NCBI GenBank assembly: GCA_045110335.1
Contig: JBGCGB010000020.1
Coordinates: 1 to 64,000, forward strand
DNA: 64,000 nucleotides
Source: CALBPI01 sp045110335
GTDB lineage: Bacteria > Pseudomonadota > Gammaproteobacteria > Steroidobacterales > Woeseiaceae
Direction: 5' to 3'
Numbering within the stretch: the stretch's first letter is position 1; every line of letters starts with the position of its first letter. The notes under the pieces are model-generated. The model did no database searches. It was not told the DNA's origin and worked only from the letters and a program-made list of their open reading frames with translations. The position numbers and the translations under genes were made by a program. Below, piece after piece: positions 50,341 through 59,206 of this stretch.

Positions 50341-52326
50341 CTACAACAAGTCAGCGTCCGTCATCACCTCGATCAATGCAGGACCTTTTAGCGCCATGGC
50401 TTCTTCAATGGCTGCGTCCAGTTTTTCGACAGATGACACCCGAATACCATGACCGCCACAGGCGCGCGCGAACGCGGCGAAGCTGGGGTTAACGAGATCC
50501 GTTTGCCAAACAGGAAACTCGCCAGCGCGCTGCTCTTTGCTGATCTTTCCGAGTTGTGAGTTGTTCATCAGAATGTGGCAGATGTTCATGTTGTATTTTA
50601 CGGCGGTCGTGAACTCCATCGCGTATTGACCGAAACCACCATCACCGGAAACCGAAACGACTTTCCGCCCCTGGTAAGGACCTTCTTCTTCGGTGGCCGC
50701 CCACGCGCCCATCGCTGCCGGGAAGCCAAACCCGATTGAGCCCAGATAGCCGGACATCAATACCCGTTGCTGACCACTGGCTTCAAAATAGCGTCCGAAA
50801 GAGTAAGTGTTGTTGCCGACATCTACGGCGAGGATGGCATCTTCCGGTGTGTGTTTGGTTAGCGACGCGAACAAGGCTGCTGCGGCAATGCCTTTGCCGT
50901 TATCTTCGGCAACCCGCTTTTGTTTCTCGGCTCGCCAGAGCTTCCAGCGTTCGGCCACTTCTTCGCGATGATCGTTGGAGGCGGCGGTATCGCCGACGGC
51001 TCCACTCAATAACCCTGCAGTCACACCAACTTCGCCAAGCACGGGGACGGTGACCGGATGGCGTTTGGCCAGTCGCATGGGATCCAGGTCCACTTGAATC
51101 GTAGGTTTGTAGCTGTAGATGCCTGTGTGGTCGGAAAAGGAGGCGCCGAAGACGAGCATGACGTCTGACTCGTTCATGAACCAGCTGGCAATTGGCGTTC
51201 CACTGCGACCCAGTACGCCCGCCGCCAACGGATGACTGTCGGCAATCTGCCCCTTGGCTTTGAACGTTGTGGCGACCGGCGCGCCCAATTGCTCCGCCAG
51301 TTTGATAATGGCTGGCATCGCATCGACAGCCCCGTAGCCAACGATGATGACTGGGCGTTTTGCTTTGTGGAGTAGCTCTGATGCTGCGGCCAGTGATGTT
51401 GCAGCCGGTGACATTCTTTGATCACCCAGCCAGCCTTCCGGATCTTGCGCCTCGGCATCTGCATCTGCCAATAAGGTTTGCATGTTGTCAGGAAACACGA
51501 GATGACCAACACCGCGTTCCACCGTGGCGGTCTTGACGGCTTGGGTCATCAGCAAAGGATGCGCGGAATTGGGGTGTACGGTCTGCGAGAAAACGGTCAC
51601 AGCTTCGAAAGCAGCTTCCAGATCGATATCCTGGAAGGCATGAGCGCCTAGAATCTGCTCTTGGACCTGTCCGGTGAGTGCTAGCGCCGGTGCTCGATCG
51701 ACTTTGGCATCCCAAAGTCCGGTAAGTAGATTAGTGGCGCCGGGTCCGGCAATGGTTAATGCTGCGGCGGGCTTTCCGGTCAATTTACCGTAGGCAGAAA
51801 CCGCAAACGCTGCAGCGCCTTCATGACGAATGCCGTAGTAGTTAAGTCGACCCGCTTGTTCTTCCGCGCGCAGTGCATCCGCCAGGCCAAGGTTCGAGTG
51901 GCCCACCATGCCAAACACGCTGGTTACCCCCCAGTTCGTCATCGTTCTCGCCATGACATCGGAAACCGTGCGAGGGCGTTCCGGAATTTCCGGTGCCGCG
52001 ACGTAAACGCCGTCGTCTCGTACATCAACTTCGTACATGGTTTGTCCGTCTTCAAATCCGCCAGGGGATTTGCCGGTAAGCGGGTGAAAATCCCAACCGT
52101 GCCAGGGGCAACGCAGCCAACATTCGCCGTCTTTGCCTTGCTCGATGGAACCTTCGCCTAACGGCCCACCTTGATGGGGGCACTTGTTGTCCATTGCGGC
52201 CCATTGCCCATCGAAGTGAACCAACGCAACTTGGAGGTTGCCAGCACTTGCCGACTTCACACGACCTTCGACGAGTTCATCAAGTTCGGCGACCTTGTAC
52301 CAAGTGATGTTTGTGGATGCGGTCAT
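50341..52326 (-). CDS. Rieske-ThDP-dependent enzyme fusion
   Basis: 661 residues. The N-terminal ~110 residues are a Rieske [2Fe-2S] domain (CPHQGGPLG with Cys49/His51 and CPWHGWDF with Cys73/His76). The rest is a complete ThDP enzyme of the acetolactate synthase/pyruvate oxidase superfamily: the catalytic Glu in RHEGAAAFA (Glu169), central domain AKRPVIIVGYGAVDAMPAI, and the Mg-ThDP motif GDGGFGQYAMEFTTAVKYN...MNN near the C-terminus. Such enzymes decarboxylate 2-keto acids; an attached Rieske cluster could take electrons from the hydroxyalkyl-ThDP intermediate. It is divergent from the Rieske-glutamate-synthase-like operon, so the two form one unit. Confidence 0.92.
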   Translation of the reverse strand: MTASTNITWYKVAELDELVEGRVKSASAGNLQVALVHFDGQWAAMDNKCPHQGGPLGEGSIEQGKDGECWLRCPWHGWDFHPLTGKSPGGFEDGQTMYEVDVRDDGVYVAAPEIPERPRTVSDVMARTMTNWGVTSVFGMVGHSNLGLADALRAEEQAGRLNYYGIRHEGAAAFAVSAYGKLTGKPAAALTIAGPGATNLLTGLWDAKVDRAPALALTGQVQEQILGAHAFQDIDLEAAFEAVTVFSQTVHPNSAHPLLMTQAVKTATVERGVGHLVFPDNMQTLLADADAEAQDPEGWLGDQRMSPAATSLAAASELLHKAKRPVIIVGYGAVDAMPAIIKLAEQLGAPVATTFKAKGQIADSHPLAAGVLGRSGTPIASWFMNESDVMLVFGASFSDHTGIYSYKPTIQVDLDPMRLAKRHPVTVPVLGEVGVTAGLLSGAVGDTAASNDHREEVAERWKLWRAEKQKRVAEDNGKGIAAAALFASLTKHTPEDAILAVDVGNNTYSFGRYFEASGQQRVLMSGYLGSIGFGFPAAMGAWAATEEEGPYQGRKVVSVSGDGGFGQYAMEFTTAVKYNMNICHILMNNSQLGKISKEQRAGEFPVWQTDLVNPSFAAFARACGGHGIRVSSVEKLDAAIEEAMALKGPALIEVMTDADLL

Positions 52327-52484
52327 GAAATACCTCTTCTCTAAATTCCGAAAATGGAATGAACAACATCGTAGAGCATGCCGTGTCGATCGATTGCTCG
52401 CAATAGCGACGTCAGTTTGTAATGATACGAGGATACGTGCGGTCTTGTTTAAAGAGCATGATCGTCACGATCAAGGGGATAACT

Positions 52485-54101
52485 ATGAAAAACCAAGCGA
52501 TCGCCAGATTTGATGATCTGGAAGACCGCCAGCCTACCTACGCTTTGGTAGCGGGCGTCGATCTCGTTGTTGTGCGCTACGACGAGAAGATCAGCGTTTA
52601 CTACGGCCGTTGTTTGCATCGCGGTGCGCTGATGTCCGACGGCTTTGTCGACGATAAGGATAACCTGATCTGTGGTGTCCACAATTGGGACTATCGACTG
52701 GACACCGGCGTGTCGGCTTACAACAACGAAGAAGTACTGCCGAAGTTCACGAGCACGATCGAAAATGGCGATGTCCTGGTTGATGCTGATGAGATCGCCG
52801 CATGGGCGCAGAAAAACCCTCAACCCTACAACCGTGACCAATACCTTGGTCTATATCAAGACAACAGTCACGGTGAAAAAGATGAGCCATACAACGGACT
52901 CATACAGCAGTATGCGCGAGACGGGTTAACCAAGACTGGGCATCACGGTGTTGTCGATGCGATGGGCGTGTTGCGCCGGGAACTGCCTGACTGGGACGAT
53001 ATTCAAGTCCTAACGGCCCAATTGCACAAAGCGCCGATGCTGGATGACGAAGCTGTCGATACCGGTGTCACGATTGGGCCGGAAGCGGCGAAGCCATTGG
53101 CCCTGGATATTCCCTTGTTTGTTTCGGATATGAGTTTCGGGGCATTGTCCGAGCCGGCGAAAGTGGCATTGGCCAGAGGCGCGGAACTTGCCGGAACCGG
53201 CATCTGCTCGGGCGAGGGTGGCATGCTGCCGGAAGAACAGGCAGAGAATTCGCGTTACTTCTATGAGTTGGCCTCCGGCCGTTTTGGTTTTTCATGGGAC
53301 AAGCTTCAAAAAGTACAGGCGTTTCATTTCAAAGGCGGCCAGGGCGCGAAGACCGGTACCGGTGGTCATTTGCCCGGTAACAAAGTGAAAGGCAAGATCG
53401 CCGAAGTACGTGGACTCCAGCCTGGCGAGTCAGCGATTTCACCGCCACGCTTTCCCGACTGGGATGACGTGACGCCGATTCGTGATTTCGCTGCGGAAGT
53501 GCGTGAACGTACGGGCGGTATTCCGATCGGTTACAAGTTGTCAGCACAACACATCGAGAAAGATATTGATGCGGCGCTTGAGGTTGGCGTGGACTACATC
53601 ATTCTTGATGGTCGCGGCGGTGGCACAGGTGCAGCACCCACGATTTTTCGTGACAATATTTCTGTACCGACCATCCCGGCCTTGGCGAGAGCGAGGCGGC
53701 ATCTTGATCGTCATGGTCGCGATGATGTAACGCTGGTGGTTACCGGCGGGCTACGTAAGCCGGCCGATTTCGTGAAAGCGCTGGCGCTGGGCGCGGATGC
53801 GATTGCGGTCTCCAATTCGGCCATGCAAGCGATCGGTTGCATCGCGATGCGTGCGTGTCATACCAATAATTGCCCGGTCGGTATCGCTTCGCAGAAACCG
53901 CATCTAGCGTCGCGAATCATCGTCGATCAATCGGCGATGCGGTTGAAGAACTTTTTCGATGCGTCAGTTGAGTTGATGACCGTGTTGGCGAGAGCTTGCG
54001 GTCATCGCAGTTTGTCTGACTTCCGTCCGAATGATCTCACCACGTTTAAGAAAGAAATGGCGGAGCTCACGGGTATTGCTTATGGCGGTATTGGCGGATG
54101 A
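52485..54101 (+). CDS. Rieske-FMN glutamate-synthase-like oxidoreductase fusion
   Basis: 538 residues; AGGGGAT before the ATG selects this start. Residues 1-100 form a Rieske-like domain: CLHRGALM (Cys43, His45) and CGVHNWDY (Cys63, His66). Residues ~150-535 are a glutamate-synthase FMN domain: SDMSFGALSEPAKVALARGAE, GEGGMLPEEQ, FKGGQGAKTGTGGHLPG, GGGTGAAP, and the [3Fe-4S] pattern Cys452-x5-Cys458-x4-Cys463 (CIAMRACHTNNCPVG). There is no glutaminase domain and no separate small subunit nearby, so it probably is not an ordinary GltB. It likely moves electrons between FMN, the 3Fe-4S cluster and the Rieske centre. It starts a tightly overlapped operon. Confidence 0.92.
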   Translation: MKNQAIARFDDLEDRQPTYALVAGVDLVVVRYDEKISVYYGRCLHRGALMSDGFVDDKDNLICGVHNWDYRLDTGVSAYNNEEVLPKFTSTIENGDVLVDADEIAAWAQKNPQPYNRDQYLGLYQDNSHGEKDEPYNGLIQQYARDGLTKTGHHGVVDAMGVLRRELPDWDDIQVLTAQLHKAPMLDDEAVDTGVTIGPEAAKPLALDIPLFVSDMSFGALSEPAKVALARGAELAGTGICSGEGGMLPEEQAENSRYFYELASGRFGFSWDKLQKVQAFHFKGGQGAKTGTGGHLPGNKVKGKIAEVRGLQPGESAISPPRFPDWDDVTPIRDFAAEVRERTGGIPIGYKLSAQHIEKDIDAALEVGVDYIILDGRGGGTGAAPTIFRDNISVPTIPALARARRHLDRHGRDDVTLVVTGGLRKPADFVKALALGADAIAVSNSAMQAIGCIAMRACHTNNCPVGIASQKPHLASRIIVDQSAMRLKNFFDASVELMTVLARACGHRSLSDFRPNDLTTFKKEMAELTGIAYGGIGG

Positions 54102-54322
54102 GTATCGCCACGGCGACACTATTGGTGAACCTGTTGGCGCTCTATGCAGCTCTGGGTATTCTAGTCGCTGTCATTTTCGCGCTGGGTGGCGCGAAGCGTA
54201 TTGATCCCGACGGTGCCGCGATGACGCCCGGCGCGAGATTGATTGTCTTGCCGGGCATCGCACTGCTCTGGCCGCTGATGCTGTTCAAGTTGTTCACGCA
54301 AACCGAGCCGCCGATCCAATGA
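54098..54322 (+). CDS. small membrane protein of the Rieske operon
   Basis: 74 residues, with two membrane segments (residues 5-29 and 47-65, LIVLPGIALLWPLMLF). Its ATG overlaps the FMN-enzyme stop (ATGA), and its own stop overlaps the next small gene in the same way. It probably anchors the soluble enzymes to the membrane or forms a subunit of the membrane complex. No known family. Confidence 0.8.
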   Translation: MSIATATLLVNLLALYAALGILVAVIFALGGAKRIDPDGAAMTPGARLIVLPGIALLWPLMLFKLFTQTEPPIQ

Positions 54323-54462
54323 GGCGGGGTCACCGGAAAATGCACCTTGTGATTTGGTGCTTGCTCGGGCCGACGATTGCGCTTGTCGTTGCGTTGGCCA
54401 TGGCAAACCGACAGCCTGACCGCATCGTCGACCGCTTGCCTGCGATGGAGGTTTCACCATGA
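54319..54462 (+). CDS. 47-residue membrane peptide of the Rieske operon
   Basis: MRRGHRKMHLVIWCLLGPTI then one membrane helix (IALVVALAMA) and a polar tail ending PAMEVSP. It fills the space between two genes exactly, with ATGA overlaps at both ends, which is strong evidence that it is translated even though it is below usual length cut-offs. Function unknown; likely a small subunit or anchor. Confidence 0.75.
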   Translation: MRRGHRKMHLVIWCLLGPTIALVVALAMANRQPDRIVDRLPAMEVSP

Positions 54463-55502
54463 CGCATGGCTATCGCGCGGTCTCATGGATGCCATTCAAG
54501 AAGCGATACGATAGCTGGTTGATCGCCGGTATCGTGACCTATCTGTTGGTGTTCGTTGGCATCAGTGTCACGACACAACCGGCGGGCGAGTCTTTTACCG
54601 AACTTCAAATACTGATCCGGGCAACCGGTTCGCTCGCGTTCTTGATGTTGTCATTTGTGCTGTCGATTGGCCCGCTCGCCCGGTTCTCGGAACGCTTCAA
54701 ACCGTTGTTGTTTAATCGTCGTCATTTGGGCGTAGCGACATTTATCATCGCCTTGCTTCATGCGGTCTTGGTGCTGCTTTGGTATCACGGGTTTGGGACA
54801 CTGAATCCATTGGTGTCGCTGTTTGCATCGAATCCGCGCTATGACGCACTGGCAGGCTTCCCATTCGAAAGCCTCGGCTTTGTCGCTTTGCTGATCTTGT
54901 TCCTGATGGCCGCGACCAGTCATGATTTCTGGAATGCCAATCTGGGGCCGCGTCTTTGGAAGAGTATTCACATGAGCGTTTATCTGGCCTTCGGACTGGT
55001 GGTCGCTCACGTTGCGTTGGGCGCGTTGCAGTTTGAAAAGCATGTCGGTTATACGGTCTTGTTGGCGATCGCGGCCGTAGCGATTATCAGTTTGCAATTG
55101 CTGAGTGCGGTGTTGTTCAGAAAACCGGCCGACCGGCCTTCAGCCGGTTGGTTGAGTGCAGGTCTCGCCAACGACATGCAAGACGGTCGCGCCGTTATCT
55201 TGCGACCACCCGGCGCAGAAGCGATTGCGGTGTTTCGACATGGTCTTTCCGTGTATGCCGTTTCCAATGCTTGTCGTCATCAAGCCGGCCCATTGGGCGA
55301 GGGCCGCATCATCGATGATTGCATCACCTGTCCCTGGCATGGCTTTCAGTATCGATTAGCGGATGGCGCATCACCGGCACCATTCTCCGAAAAAATCGCA
55401 ACGTATCCGACCCGGTTGGTCGATGGCTATATCGAAGTTCGGGCCGAACCGGACGCACCGGGCACCCTGCAAACGCCGAGCATGTTAGAGGCGACATCAT
55501 GA
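54459..55502 (+). CDS. ferric-reductase-like membrane protein with C-terminal Rieske domain
   Basis: 347 residues. Six membrane helices in residues ~20-220 carry His101, His110, His171 and His184 in positions expected for b-heme ligands of ferric-reductase/MsrQ-like proteins (HLGVATFIIALLHAVL; SIHMSVYLAF; VAHVALG). The C-terminal ~110 residues are a Rieske domain (ACRHQAGPLGEG with Cys272/His274; CPWHGFQY with Cys291/His294). It could pass electrons between a cytoplasmic or periplasmic Rieske centre and membrane hemes or quinone. ATGA overlaps on both sides. Confidence 0.88.
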   Translation: MTHGYRAVSWMPFKKRYDSWLIAGIVTYLLVFVGISVTTQPAGESFTELQILIRATGSLAFLMLSFVLSIGPLARFSERFKPLLFNRRHLGVATFIIALLHAVLVLLWYHGFGTLNPLVSLFASNPRYDALAGFPFESLGFVALLILFLMAATSHDFWNANLGPRLWKSIHMSVYLAFGLVVAHVALGALQFEKHVGYTVLLAIAAVAIISLQLLSAVLFRKPADRPSAGWLSAGLANDMQDGRAVILRPPGAEAIAVFRHGLSVYAVSNACRHQAGPLGEGRIIDDCITCPWHGFQYRLADGASPAPFSEKIATYPTRLVDGYIEVRAEPDAPGTLQTPSMLEATS

Positions 55503-56248
55503 GTGATAAAGACTTTTTTATTGGTTGGGCGGAAACGCCTGATAAGGATCGTCGTTTTTTGTTGCGCGCAGGGGTTGCTTTAATGGCAGGTACAGCGGGC
55601 ATTGCCGGTTTCGTCGCCGGTGCGCAGCGGCCCGTTGGCAAAGGTACCTGGGACCTCGCGACGTTTCGTGATTTCGAAGGCGTTGTCACATCATCGCCGT
55701 ATCCGATGCTGCGAACCTGTGACATCGACGGCACGCCAAGAACGGTGATGCTGGCTTGCCAGACGAAGTGCGGCGTAGACGCCCGATTGAAGAATTTTGG
55801 AGAGGGCGCCGTTGTGATCAATGGGTCACTGATCCAGCGCGGTAATCACGCGATGATCACGGTTTCGGATGAAGCCGACTGGATACGCGCGAGCGATAAG
55901 CCTGTGGAACCAGCGTTGCTTTTCGCGACGCCAACGCTTGTCGGCGATGTGGAATTGGCTGGCGAAATTCTGGATAGCAAATGCTGGTTCGGTGCGATGC
56001 GACCATCGGAAGGCAAAGTGCATAAAGCTTGTGCCAGTCTTTGCATTCGGGGCGGCATACCGCCCGCTTTCTTTGCGCGTGATGCGGCCGATAATCCGGC
56101 GCTATTGATCGTCACTGAAGACGGCCGCCGCTTCTCTGAATCGATGTTGGCTTACGTCGCCGATCCGATATCGTTGAAAGGGCAGGTATCGAGGTCCGGA
56201 GACTTATGGTTGTTGGACATCAGTGCATCTAACGTTAATCGCGTTTAG
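55499..56248 (+). CDS. membrane-anchored protein with Cys/His cluster, last gene of the Rieske operon
   Basis: 249 residues. One N-terminal membrane helix (residues 21-41) follows a short cytoplasmic tail. The motif LDSKCWFGAMRPSEGKVHKACASLCIRGGIPP, with Cys, His, Cys and Cys, looks like a metal or cluster site, and Cys87/Cys91 (ACQTKCGV) form another CxxxC pair. I do not recognise a named family, but the motif appears recognisably conserved in my memory of uncharacterised proteins. It is coupled to the Rieske-reductase gene by an ATGA overlap, so it is likely a periplasmic redox subunit or electron acceptor of the system. Not a typical cytochrome (no CxxCH). Confidence 0.8.
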   Translation: MSDKDFFIGWAETPDKDRRFLLRAGVALMAGTAGIAGFVAGAQRPVGKGTWDLATFRDFEGVVTSSPYPMLRTCDIDGTPRTVMLACQTKCGVDARLKNFGEGAVVINGSLIQRGNHAMITVSDEADWIRASDKPVEPALLFATPTLVGDVELAGEILDSKCWFGAMRPSEGKVHKACASLCIRGGIPPAFFARDAADNPALLIVTEDGRRFSESMLAYVADPISLKGQVSRSGDLWLLDISASNVNRV

Positions 56249-56431
56249 CCGTTTATCCACTAAGACTACGCCGGTTTCGGCATTGGCACCCGCAGTTTTC
56301 GGATCACAGCGATTTTGTGACGAGCGTGCTTGTGCTTTCTTTCGCGACACCTCAAGGTATCCGAGCGTCATTTAACCACCACCGAAAGTGACGATGTTGT
56401 TAGCCGCTTCGGTTTGTTATGGGAATTCGAC

Positions 56432-56866
56432 ATGAAGATATTGGTTTTGATTTCGGTCAGTTTGTTCATGATCGGTTGCGGCGCGAAGCAGGAACCTACA
56501 GTGCCCAGCATGGACACCCCAGAACTGCCGCCTGAAGTCCTCACCGATGAATTCTTGGCCGAGCTCAATGCCAAAGAGCCCCCGATGTTCCTGATCGATC
56601 AAGATGCAGTGGGTCCCCTGACGATGAATGAGCTCCAAGTGGATTTACCCAGCAGTGTCGAGAGGCGACTCTCTAAACGCAAGCAAGCCTGTTTCATGGA
56701 ACAGGTAGAAAAGCTTGTCGCCGAAGCAGGTGATCCCGAAACACTGGATCCAGAAGCGCTGAGCTATCTTTATCCTAAAGAACAGTGGCCTTCGGTTTCA
56801 TCGCAAGCGCGACGCGGCTTGTTGGCTCAGGCGGTCATGAGCCATGCGTTGAACGAGTGCACCTAA
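56432..56866 (+). CDS. predicted lipoprotein, unknown
   Basis: About 144 residues from MKILVLISVSLFMIGCGAKQ, a clean lipoprotein leader, with GGGA upstream. The body is helical and acidic (LTDEFLAELNAKEPP, ACFMEQVEKLVAEAGDPETLDPEALSYLYP) with two Cys near the C-terminal half. Function not known. A bidirectional hairpin follows the stop. Confidence 0.7.
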   Translation: MKILVLISVSLFMIGCGAKQEPTVPSMDTPELPPEVLTDEFLAELNAKEPPMFLIDQDAVGPLTMNELQVDLPSSVERRLSKRKQACFMEQVEKLVAEAGDPETLDPEALSYLYPKEQWPSVSSQARRGLLAQAVMSHALNECT

Positions 56867-56895
56867 AACGCTACTGCCTTACGACAGTAGCGTTT
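56866..56895. terminator. bidirectional hairpin terminator
   Basis: Perfect 11-base stem AAACGCTACTG with its complement, loop of 8 bases. Short T runs exit on both strands. It lies between the convergent lipoprotein and oxidoreductase genes and starts at the last base of the stop codon. Confidence 0.7.
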
Positions 56896-56923
56896 CTGAT
56901 GTCAGTGAATAGTCTCTTGCTGT

Positions 56924-59206
56924 TTAGGCGATTAGCGCGGCCTTGACCGCCGCTGGCCTAATCGGCAAATCACGAACCCTAACGCCGACAGCTGCATAGA
57001 TCGCATTGGCGATAGCCGGTGCCGCAACAATTAACGGCGGCTCACCAAGACCTGTCGGAAACTCACCGGCATCAACAAACTCGATGTCGAGTTCGGGTAC
57101 GTCGGTCATGCGTAAAGGTGTATAGGTGTCGAGGTTTCTTGCCTTTACTTGGCCCGCTTCGATCTCTGTACCTTCGTGTAGCGCCAGACTCACACCCCAC
57201 AACGCGGCGCCTTCTGCTTGCGCCAAAGCACCATCGGGGTGAACTGTCGTGCCGCAATCAATGCTGTAAGTCATCTTGTTTACGGTGACGACACCGCTAT
57301 CGCGATCCACGCTAACATCGGCAACGCAGGCGACCCAGGTTGGCATCGTCCGTTCTTGTCCGGCGCAAACCGCGACGCCTTGTCCACGATCGGCGCCCAT
57401 TTCACGACCCCAGCCGCTTCGGTTAGCCGCATCTTTCAAAACGCGAGCCAAACGTGTCGCACCACCGACGGCCTCGGGTGCTTTGCCAGCGTTTTTGCCA
57501 GCCGCATCCAATCGGTCTAAACGGAATTGCACGGGGTCCTGCCCGGTCTTGGCGGCAATCTCATCCATAAAGGATTCGACAGCAAAGCCGGTCCATCCCG
57601 GACCTACTGCCCGGAGCCAACCGGGCAAGAACGTTTGCTGCGCCAACGGATTGTTAATCGCTCTGACGCGATGGGCTGGCAACGTATACCAATGGTCTGC
57701 GCCGCTAATGGAGAAAGAGTCAATTTTGCCGCCATTGGTGCCTTCGAATAGGAAGTCGGGTGCCATGCCTTTGGTTGGCCACCCGGCGGCCGCCGCGTGT
57801 TCAATGCCGGTTAGATCACCATTGTCGTTAAAGCTCGCTTCCATAGCCTGTAGGGAAGGCGATCGAATACAATCGAAACGACTGTCGTCTTCACGGGTGA
57901 AGACCATCTTGACCGGCTTGCCCAATTGTTTGGCGACGAGCGCGGTTGGAATCATTTGATCACCAAACAAGCGACGACCAAAACCACCGCCCAAATATTG
58001 TTGGTGCAGCGTGATGTCTGTTTCGGCAACTTCCAGGGATTTCGCGAGATACGGCAAGATCAATGATTGCCATTGATTGCCGCCGTAAATGTGCCAGTGT
58101 CCGTCGACAAACTCAGCCGTGGCGTTTTGGGGCTCCAACGTAAAGTGCAGAGCGCTTGCCGTGGTGTAGCTTGCTGCCAAGGAATCGGCTGCTGATGATT
58201 GAGCGGCCGTGATATCGCCATCGTCGATTAACCAACCGCCGCTGTTTTTGTCGGCAGCGAGTTCGCGCGCCTTGGCTTGGATATCGGCTTCGGTGACATC
58301 GGCGGTTTCACCAGCTTCCCATTCGACTTGAATCGCATCGGCGGCGAGCTTGGCGCTCCAGAACGAATCTGCGATGACCGCAACCCATCCCTGAATCATA
58401 TTGCTGGGATCCGAAATCTCGACGAACTGCTGATAGCCTCGAATTGCTTTCGCCGCACTGTCGTCAACAGAGATCACTTTGCTGCCATAGCGTGTTGGCG
58501 GCAACACGGGTCGTGCGTAAACCATGCCTTCGCGTTCGACGTCCAGGCCGTAGACCGCTTCGCCTTTGGATTTGGCCGGAATATCCAGAGCTTTGACCGG
58601 CTTGCCGATAAACTGGCGTTGTTCGGCGGGCAGTAGCGGCAGTGCAGCGACTTCTTCGTCGGTCAGCACTTGATCGATATCGCCTTTCGCGATGACATCG
58701 ACATAATTGATGGACTGGTCGCCAGCGGTAATGATGCCGTTGGCAGCAACACAATCGGTCGGGTTAACGCCCATCAATTTGGCGCCGGCATCGATCAGTA
58801 CTTTGCGACCGGCGGCCCCTGCTTGTGACATTGGGGTAAAGCTTTGGAACACAGACCATGAGCCGCCTGTCACCATGAAACCCCATTTCGGATCTGAATC
58901 GACATGCTCGATGCTCACCGTATCCCAGGCGACGCCTAATTCGTCGGCTACGATTCTGGCTAGTGCTGTACCGACATGCTGGCCCATTTCTGCACGGATG
59001 ATGTTGATCTTGGTAGCGCCATCCGACGCCATTTCGAACCAGATATTGGGTGAGAAGGTCCGGTTGGCGACTTCTTTTGCGATTTCTTCACGCGCACAAC
59101 CCGCAGGAACCAATGCACCGAACCCCATGACCAGGCTGGTACCTATTGATCCCGCCAGAAAATTTCGGCGATTGACGGGCATCGTCATTTTTTCTGGGCG
59201 ACTCAT
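56924..59206 (-). CDS. molybdopterin oxidoreductase large subunit, isoquinoline 1-oxidoreductase beta-like
   Basis: About 760 residues. The ATG at 59206 has GGAGG at 6 bases and overlaps the small-subunit stop (ATGA); longer frames are rejected. A Tat leader (VNRRNFLAGSIGTSLVMGFGALVPAGC) suggests export with a lipobox-like Cys. GGSWSVFQSFTPMSQAGAAGRKVL and GGGFGRRLFGD are Mo-cofactor-binding motifs. SIDCGTTVHPDGALAQAEGA, GEPPLIVAAPAIANAIYAAVG and the C-terminal RDLPI are typical of the xanthine dehydrogenase family large subunit. It hydroxylates an aromatic N-heterocycle or oxidises an aldehyde with the Fe-S small subunit encoded upstream. No cytochrome c subunit is nearby. Confidence 0.92.
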   Translation of the reverse strand: MSRPEKMTMPVNRRNFLAGSIGTSLVMGFGALVPAGCAREEIAKEVANRTFSPNIWFEMASDGATKINIIRAEMGQHVGTALARIVADELGVAWDTVSIEHVDSDPKWGFMVTGGSWSVFQSFTPMSQAGAAGRKVLIDAGAKLMGVNPTDCVAANGIITAGDQSINYVDVIAKGDIDQVLTDEEVAALPLLPAEQRQFIGKPVKALDIPAKSKGEAVYGLDVEREGMVYARPVLPPTRYGSKVISVDDSAAKAIRGYQQFVEISDPSNMIQGWVAVIADSFWSAKLAADAIQVEWEAGETADVTEADIQAKARELAADKNSGGWLIDDGDITAAQSSAADSLAASYTTASALHFTLEPQNATAEFVDGHWHIYGGNQWQSLILPYLAKSLEVAETDITLHQQYLGGGFGRRLFGDQMIPTALVAKQLGKPVKMVFTREDDSRFDCIRSPSLQAMEASFNDNGDLTGIEHAAAAGWPTKGMAPDFLFEGTNGGKIDSFSISGADHWYTLPAHRVRAINNPLAQQTFLPGWLRAVGPGWTGFAVESFMDEIAAKTGQDPVQFRLDRLDAAGKNAGKAPEAVGGATRLARVLKDAANRSGWGREMGADRGQGVAVCAGQERTMPTWVACVADVSVDRDSGVVTVNKMTYSIDCGTTVHPDGALAQAEGAALWGVSLALHEGTEIEAGQVKARNLDTYTPLRMTDVPELDIEFVDAGEFPTGLGEPPLIVAAPAIANAIYAAVGVRVRDLPIRPAAVKAALIA

